This document shows, piece after piece, positions 40,037 through 43,346 of a DNA stretch of 43,346 bases. The translations under genes were made by a program, and so were the position numbers. The DNA is from Plantago elongata. Lineage: Eukaryota; Streptophyta; Magnoliopsida; Lamiales; Plantaginaceae. How positions within the stretch are numbered: position 1 is the stretch's first letter; the number at the start of each line of letters is the position of its first letter. Where the stretch lies: positions 1 to 43,346 of the forward strand of contig JAYMSP010000706.1 in NCBI GenBank assembly GCA_036897095.1, in the 5' to 3' direction. Below the pieces are notes generated by a model. That model ran no database searches. It was not told where the DNA came from and saw only the letters and a list, made by a program, of their open reading frames with translations.

Positions 40037-41322
40037 TTTCAATCACATGCCACATTTAGTCCCATTATTTGTTTGACCATGAATTTTTATCGACTTTTTT
40101 ACTCTTGAACCTAAAAGACTGAGTTGCCAAACAAGTCACATGGCTATAAAATATAATACTAAAGATAAGTAAAAAGAACTTTGAAATTGAAAAATAATAG
40201 ATGAATGCAATAATAAATAAATAAAGAAAAACACGAAGAAACCATAAATTAGCTATCCATGGATAATGCTTCCTCTATCTTTTATACTCCTTTCAATTTG
40301 TTGCTTGGCATTGCATATGACCTCCCTCCAACACATTATAATTTTTTACCCTTCATTTTCTCATCTGAACCGAACTTTCAGTTGGTTTAAATTGAATTTG
40401 TTTATATTATAAAAATAAACTAAGTAAAACTAAATTAAATTAAAATTAACAAGTATTCAAATGAAGAAATTAAAGCCTTATTACTATCAAACTTGTGCTT
40501 CTTTTTTCCTAAGTAATAAAGTGATTAATCCTGCGTGTCAGTTGCATAAAAGTCGTATATTTGTTGCAAAGATATTATGAACAAAATTGGCAACCTCAAA
40601 AGATTTTGTAAGCTGCAGCTCATAAGATTTTGTAAGGCAACCTCTTAGCTACAATGATCCAAGAAATGCATGATATACCATGTTTCAACACTGTTCAGCT
40701 TGTAAGAACAGAATTTTCAACTATAAGAGTCTTCTTGGCAAGAAAAGCATGCATCTCTTTGAATAGACAATTTAGAAACTCTGAATTATCACAACTTTTG
40801 AAGTATGAGTAATATAAAGTTAAATGTTATGGTAATCAAATTTGTCAAATGTAGTCTTAATAACAGAATAAGAAAACTGTGTTAATAATGTTTGTGAGAA
40901 GACCAAACTCCCAGCATCGAGTTGAAATTAAAAAAGGCGCTTCTCAAGATCCTCAGCAAATTTGACTTGGCTGTGGCGCAGAGTGCAGATGTTGCTGTTG
41001 AGTCTGTAAATTCTGCAAGGTTAAATCCGCGAGATTTAGAAATGGAGACGTATACTGGACACGGAATGCTCATAAGTCGTTCACGGGGAGGGAAAAAAAA
41101 GAGTTATAAAACCATATCACATGCTTCTATCGATTAAGGAAAAAATTGAAATCTTATGCACCGGAAACTAATGTATGCAGTATATGACGTTTACTGTATG
41201 CATTATATATAAATAATCTTATACTATCTTACGCAACTACTTAAATTGATGATCAGCGTATAGTAAAGTCGTGTATAACACATGAATACATTTTTGTGCA
41301 TGGTGAAGGATAAGAAAATACC

Positions 41323-42376
41323 TCAATAGTTGAAATGAGCCTCAGCCACAGGAGATCCAATCTCAGGTGCTCCAGTAAGCGAGTTCTTATTATCAGGACG
41401 AAGGACAATTGCTGAATTGGGGTGATTAACTGCAAACAAACACAACTTGTGCTTGAATAGGCGGTACTGGAGGCCAAAAACAGCATCATATAAATTTCAA
41501 AAGGAGCAATGGTCATGTTACAAACCTCGACGTTTGGCAACATAGTTTCCATCCAAAGGTAATGGGGACTGGAAACTAAACTGTGCTATGTTGAGGCCTT
41601 CTTCTGGATGCTCGTCTAGATACCTGAAACAGAGACTCAAGCAATGGTCTTAATAAAATCAAGTTTCATGTTCACCGGTATATACATACAGAGTTGCACT
41701 TGTTAGTTCTTAACCTCTGTTTATGTAATATCATAGTATCATACTTCTTTAAAACATCACAAATGACATAAGTTTCACTTATTAATATCATTCCTCAATA
41801 ACCTCATATATCTCGAAATTTCCAATTTTCACATATGCAACAATAATAAGCCAAGCCATCCTAATGATAACACAAAACTGTCTGTACCTGTTTATTTCAA
41901 CCAAAGAGCGTAATCTCTTGTTAGATGGAGTAACATAGTACCTGTGGAGAAAAATTGGAAAATTTAGCAGCATGCGCATATACCAATAAAAGTGTCTATA
42001 TTAAGACAAACACAACCACAAAGGAAATGTTACACGCTGCATACACATCAGCAAACTTTGTGCCTCCTTCAGCCCTGATTCTTATAATTCTCTGCCACCC
42101 ATAAGGAGTCTGTGGAATGCTTGGCCGGTCCATAGCCCAACGGTAGTTGCTGTCCTGCTTAATGTCAGCCTCATCATTACAAGATATCTCAGGCCGCCAC
42201 TCACGAGCTGTTTCACATGAAAATGGTTGTTGCTCAATTGCCTCTCGAATTTCCTCGTACTTCTCCTTAGTCGGTATAAGCCTCCATTTATAACATTTTC
42301 CGCATTTCACAGAGTAAAGTTGGACAGACTCCCACACCCTTTTTGTACAAGGTGCTTGTGCCATATCTTCACACAA
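41323..42376 (-). CDS. CW zinc finger and methyl-CpG-binding domain protein (MBD2/MBD4-like)
   Basis: Plant chromatin protein of the MBD family, presumably nuclear. Exons on the minus strand: 42376-42045, 41941-41888, 41623-41526, 41429-41323. Phases agree and the frame ends with TGA at 41323-41325. If translation begins at the ATG at 42362-42364 the product is 192 aa, similar to Arabidopsis MBD4. The CW-type zinc finger spans VKCGKCYKWR to PEISC, with paired Cys and the conserved Trp. The MBD follows: MDRPSIPQTPYGWQRIIRIR, then YYVTPSNKRLRSLVEINRYL, then FSFQSPLPL. The exon opens with an acceptor-like ag at 42377-42378, so one or more upstream coding exons may exist in 42400-43346 or beyond the window. 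The true N-terminus is therefore uncertain. Binding of methylated DNA is not assured in this subclass. Confidence 0.85.
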
Positions 42377-43346
42377 CTGTCAAATCCAAATTGAACAAAT
42401 AAGAAAAGCTCCGAACACTTCATCACCCCGAAAGCAAACATTACATGTATAAATACAACAAAAACTTGGGGATGAAATGCAGTCATGGTTTGAACATAAT
42501 AATACACCAAATATGTCATATAATCAATTAAAACACAATAAGGGTCAGAACATAAGCATTATACTTTAATACGTGTGGAAACAAATTAACAACTCCAACC
42601 TTGAACGAGATGATACTTGCGCATTTAACCCTTACATCAATAAAACCAGAACCTTTTAGATACGCATGCAAGCATCACAGCCAACACAATTAAAAAAAAA
42701 ACTGATGTGTATGTGCATGAGAGATAAATACTACTCTAATCAAGCATCTCAGCTCTAATGTGTTTGTGCATGAGAGATACAGAGAGACCCGGTCGATTGC
42801 GAATGCCTAAGTCTGTGAGAGTCAGGAGAGAAATGGAATGCGGCCCTTGATTAGTGTGACAATTTTGCCAAATCTCTCTTCGTGTGTTTTCGGCTTTTCG
42901 CACATCAAAATCTATTGAAGTACAAAAATGCGCTAACATGTGCAATGGCAAAAACATACGTCATCATGCAGATGAGCATGCCATAACCCAAAATTAGATC
43001 AAGATCAAATTCACGAGTCTAATCTGGGAGTATCATAAGTGCAATTCAAAATCTGACCTATCTTACAGCTAATGCAGTCTTTCCATGAGCTTTGAACTAC
43101 ATAATATCGAAAAACTTTTGTCAAAAGGAAATCTATAATTGATTCGTAAATGATTATGTAATCGCTTGAAGTATAAGTAATGCATACAACCATTTGCTTC
43201 TTAAATTCATAACAAAATTCGCAACTTAAAGATTAAAACCAGCTTATAGCATTGACACGTTCGACACATACATGCAAATTAGCAGATTAACCAAAAAAAA
43301 AAAAAAAAAAAAACCCCCACCAAAAAAAAAAAAAAAAAAAAAAAAA
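42377..43346. other. Upstream flank of the MBD gene and window end
   Basis: It may hold a 5' exon, intron or promoter of the MBD gene, but none could be defined. A repeated phrase (tgtgcatgagagata) occurs near 42712-42726 and 42765-42779. The last 55 bases are two A-runs separated by a short C-rich stretch. Confidence 0.4.
43291..43346 (+). repeat. A-tracts at the window edge
   Basis: Two runs of more than 20 A residues separated by a C-rich stretch (cccccacc). This may be a natural homopolymer, the tail of a retroelement, or an assembly-edge artefact. Confidence 0.7.

Larger units (their letters stand above)
37874..41322. other. Gene-poor AT-rich region
   Basis: About 3.4 kb with no supported gene. 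It contains a hAT-like fragment (about 38560-39157) and the second copy of a dispersed repeat (39958-40036). Small open stretches at 40922-41137 (+) and 40882-41073 (-) overlap; neither matches a family I recognise. They could belong to a 3' extension of the MBD transcript but this is unsupported. Confidence 0.45.

Noticed and set aside
40882-41137. Small overlapping open frames on both strands
   Set aside because: Neither has a recognisable domain or clear gene signals; an undetected 3' exon of the MBD transcript remains possible but unsupported.

Overview
The window is nuclear DNA from a flowering plant, almost certainly a eudicot. It is AT-rich, its genes are split by GT-AG introns of roughly 70 bp to 1.2 kb, and its proteins are plant-type (an AHA-type proton pump, class V chitinases, a non-RD LRR receptor kinase, a plant CW-MBD protein). 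I cannot fix the family from sequence alone; an asterid such as a Lamiales species is plausible but unproven.

Layout from left to right. 1-1934: AT-rich flank with a possible small relic of the neighbouring pump gene. 1935-5778 (+): an intact 11-exon plasma-membrane H+-ATPase (about 950 aa). 7012-7553: a non-autonomous hAT-type element with near-perfect 8-bp target duplications. Just past it lie two E2F-type sites and an intact MCM5 replication-helicase gene (7830-12926, +, about 732 aa). 14504-14702: a long foldback element. 15034-about 15960 (+): an F-box pseudogene with several frameshifts. 17489-21500 (+): an intact DCN1-like cullin-neddylation gene (about 232 aa). 22.5-25 kb: a repeat-rich island with a Stowaway-like element, a tandem array of tRNA-derived SINE heads on the minus strand and LTR-like direct repeats. 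25.0-30.3 kb: a tandem segmental duplication whose two copies each carry one small acidic gene (minus) ending in a DLNxxP EAR-type motif. 31253-32591 (+) and 36481-37813 (-): two class V (GH18) chitinase genes, convergent and sharing an intron just before a tiny last exon. Between them is a decayed LRR-XII-type receptor-kinase pseudogene (33009-35703, -). 37.9-41.3 kb: gene-poor AT-rich DNA with a hAT-like fragment. 41323-42376 (-): a CW zinc finger plus methyl-CpG-binding-domain protein whose 5' end may be incomplete. The window ends in A-tracts.

The genes are not an operon and do not form a pathway. Housekeeping genes (proton pump, MCM5, DCN1-like, MBD) alternate with fast-evolving family genes (chitinases, RLK relic, F-box relic, EAR-motif duplicates) and repeats. 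All gene models here were built by hand from splice sites and reading frame; no alignments or expression data were available. The most unusual structures are the tandem SINE-head array, the EAR-motif duplicate pair, and the twin E2F sites lying close to the hAT element.
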